Shown in pieces: positions 5,091 to 5,532 of a stretch of DNA of 5,532 nucleotides. Origin of the DNA: an uncultured Solobacterium sp. Its GTDB lineage: Bacteria; Bacillota_I; Bacilli_A; Erysipelotrichales; Erysipelotrichaceae. The notes beneath the pieces are model-generated. The model did not search any database. It saw only the letters and a program-made list of their open reading frames with translations, and was not told the DNA's origin. The stretch's first letter is position 1; each line of letters begins with the position of its first letter. Where the stretch lies: contig URCJ01000068.1 of NCBI GenBank assembly GCA_900546285.1, positions 1-5,532 on the forward strand. Direction: 5' to 3'. The position numbers and the translations under genes are program-made.

Positions 5091-5532
5091 TTATATATCA
5101 CTATTCTGCCATTTTTTCCTATACTCTATCGGCGAACAATGTGCATATTCCCTAAAAACCTTTCCAAAATAACTGCTGCTCCCTAAACCGCACTCATGAC
5201 TAATAAAAGTAACAGTTTCCTGACTCTTTGCCAACATCTGACAGGCAACTTGAAGACGGTAAGATGTAATATACTCTACAGGCGTCATATGCAAACAGTC
5301 ATGGAACACTCTATAACACTCCCTTTCACTTAGATATGCTGCAGCAGCAAGTTCTTGAATAGATATTTTTTCTCTATAATGTTCATGAATATATATCATC
5401 ATCAACTTTATCTTATCGTTACTTTTGTTATACTCGTCTTTCTTATCACGCATATGACTGGATAATTCAAAAAGCTTGAGCCATATTTCTGTTAATGCAT
5501 CTCGCAGTTTTATTTCATACCCAAATTCATCA
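5091..5532 (-). CDS. AraC-family transcriptional regulator, 5' end beyond the window
   Basis: The visible 146 codons are the C-terminal part of an AraC/XylS regulator. The frame stays open to the window edge (residues DEFGYEIKLRDALTEIW and onward), so the ATG at 5453 is most likely internal and the N-terminal sensor domain lies outside. The double helix-turn-helix DNA-binding domain spans about 100 residues. The first unit is around ISIQELAAAAYLSERECYRVF. The linker helix follows the conserved TPVEYITSYRLQVACQML. The second unit is around VTFISHECGLGSSSYFGKVFRE, followed by the family signature CSPIEYRKKW. Such proteins bind promoter DNA and usually activate transcription on sensing a sugar, stress or other small molecule; the ligand is not determinable here. 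The 79-residue protein gene lies 88 nt downstream with its own promoter-like region and is the obvious candidate target. Confidence 0.9.
   Translation of the reverse strand, partial: DEFGYEIKLRDALTEIWLKLFELSSHMRDKKDEYNKSNDKIKLMMIYIHEHYREKISIQELAAAAYLSERECYRVFHDCLHMTPVEYITSYRLQVACQMLAKSQETVTFISHECGLGSSSYFGKVFREYAHCSPIEYRKKWQNSDI

Noticed and set aside
5091..5453. A complete 120-residue AraC protein starting at the ATG at 5453
   Set aside because: The frame is open to the window edge with AraC-like linker sequence, and no ribosome binding site precedes this ATG, so the gene is partial.

Overview
The window is AT-rich, every credible gene lies on the minus strand, and most start codons sit behind strong AAGGAGG-type ribosome binding sites. 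This points to a low-GC Gram-positive bacterium (Bacillota, probably a gut Clostridia or Erysipelotrichia relative). The taxonomy is an inference from composition and gene style only.

In the direction of transcription (high to low coordinates), the window opens with the 3' part of an AraC-family regulator that runs off the right edge (5091-5532). Next is a promoter-like stretch with a 12-bp palindrome, an unrecognised 79-residue protein (4763-5002), and a strong intrinsic terminator (4701-4739). A micro-ORF closed by four consecutive stop codons (4643-4669) then precedes a complete HAD-superfamily phosphatase (3949-4590). After the phosphatase lies a short broken or frameshifted coding remnant (3787-3922).

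The central feature is a TetR-family regulator gene split by a group II intron. Exon 1 (3457-3741) carries the DNA-binding half. The intron (1611-3456, about 1846 nt) starts with GTGCG, ends with a recognisable domain V and AT, and carries a 428-residue reverse transcriptase/maturase without an HNH endonuclease domain. Exon 2 (1335-1610) carries the ligand-binding half. Both boundaries fall exactly between codons, so precise splicing would restore a 186-residue regulator. Without splicing the message encodes only a 102-residue protein made of the DNA-binding region plus seven intron-encoded residues.

Downstream of the regulator are a 286-residue predicted lipoprotein (394-1254) and, behind its own good sigma-A-type promoter, a 90-residue three-helix membrane protein (39-311). 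The TetR gene and the lipoprotein gene are only 80 nt apart with no convincing terminator, so they may share a transcript. The intron would then affect both regulator activity and downstream expression. No tRNA, rRNA, CRISPR array or complete insertion sequence was seen. The most notable biology is the intron-interrupted regulator. I see no clear sign of a wholly new multigene system.
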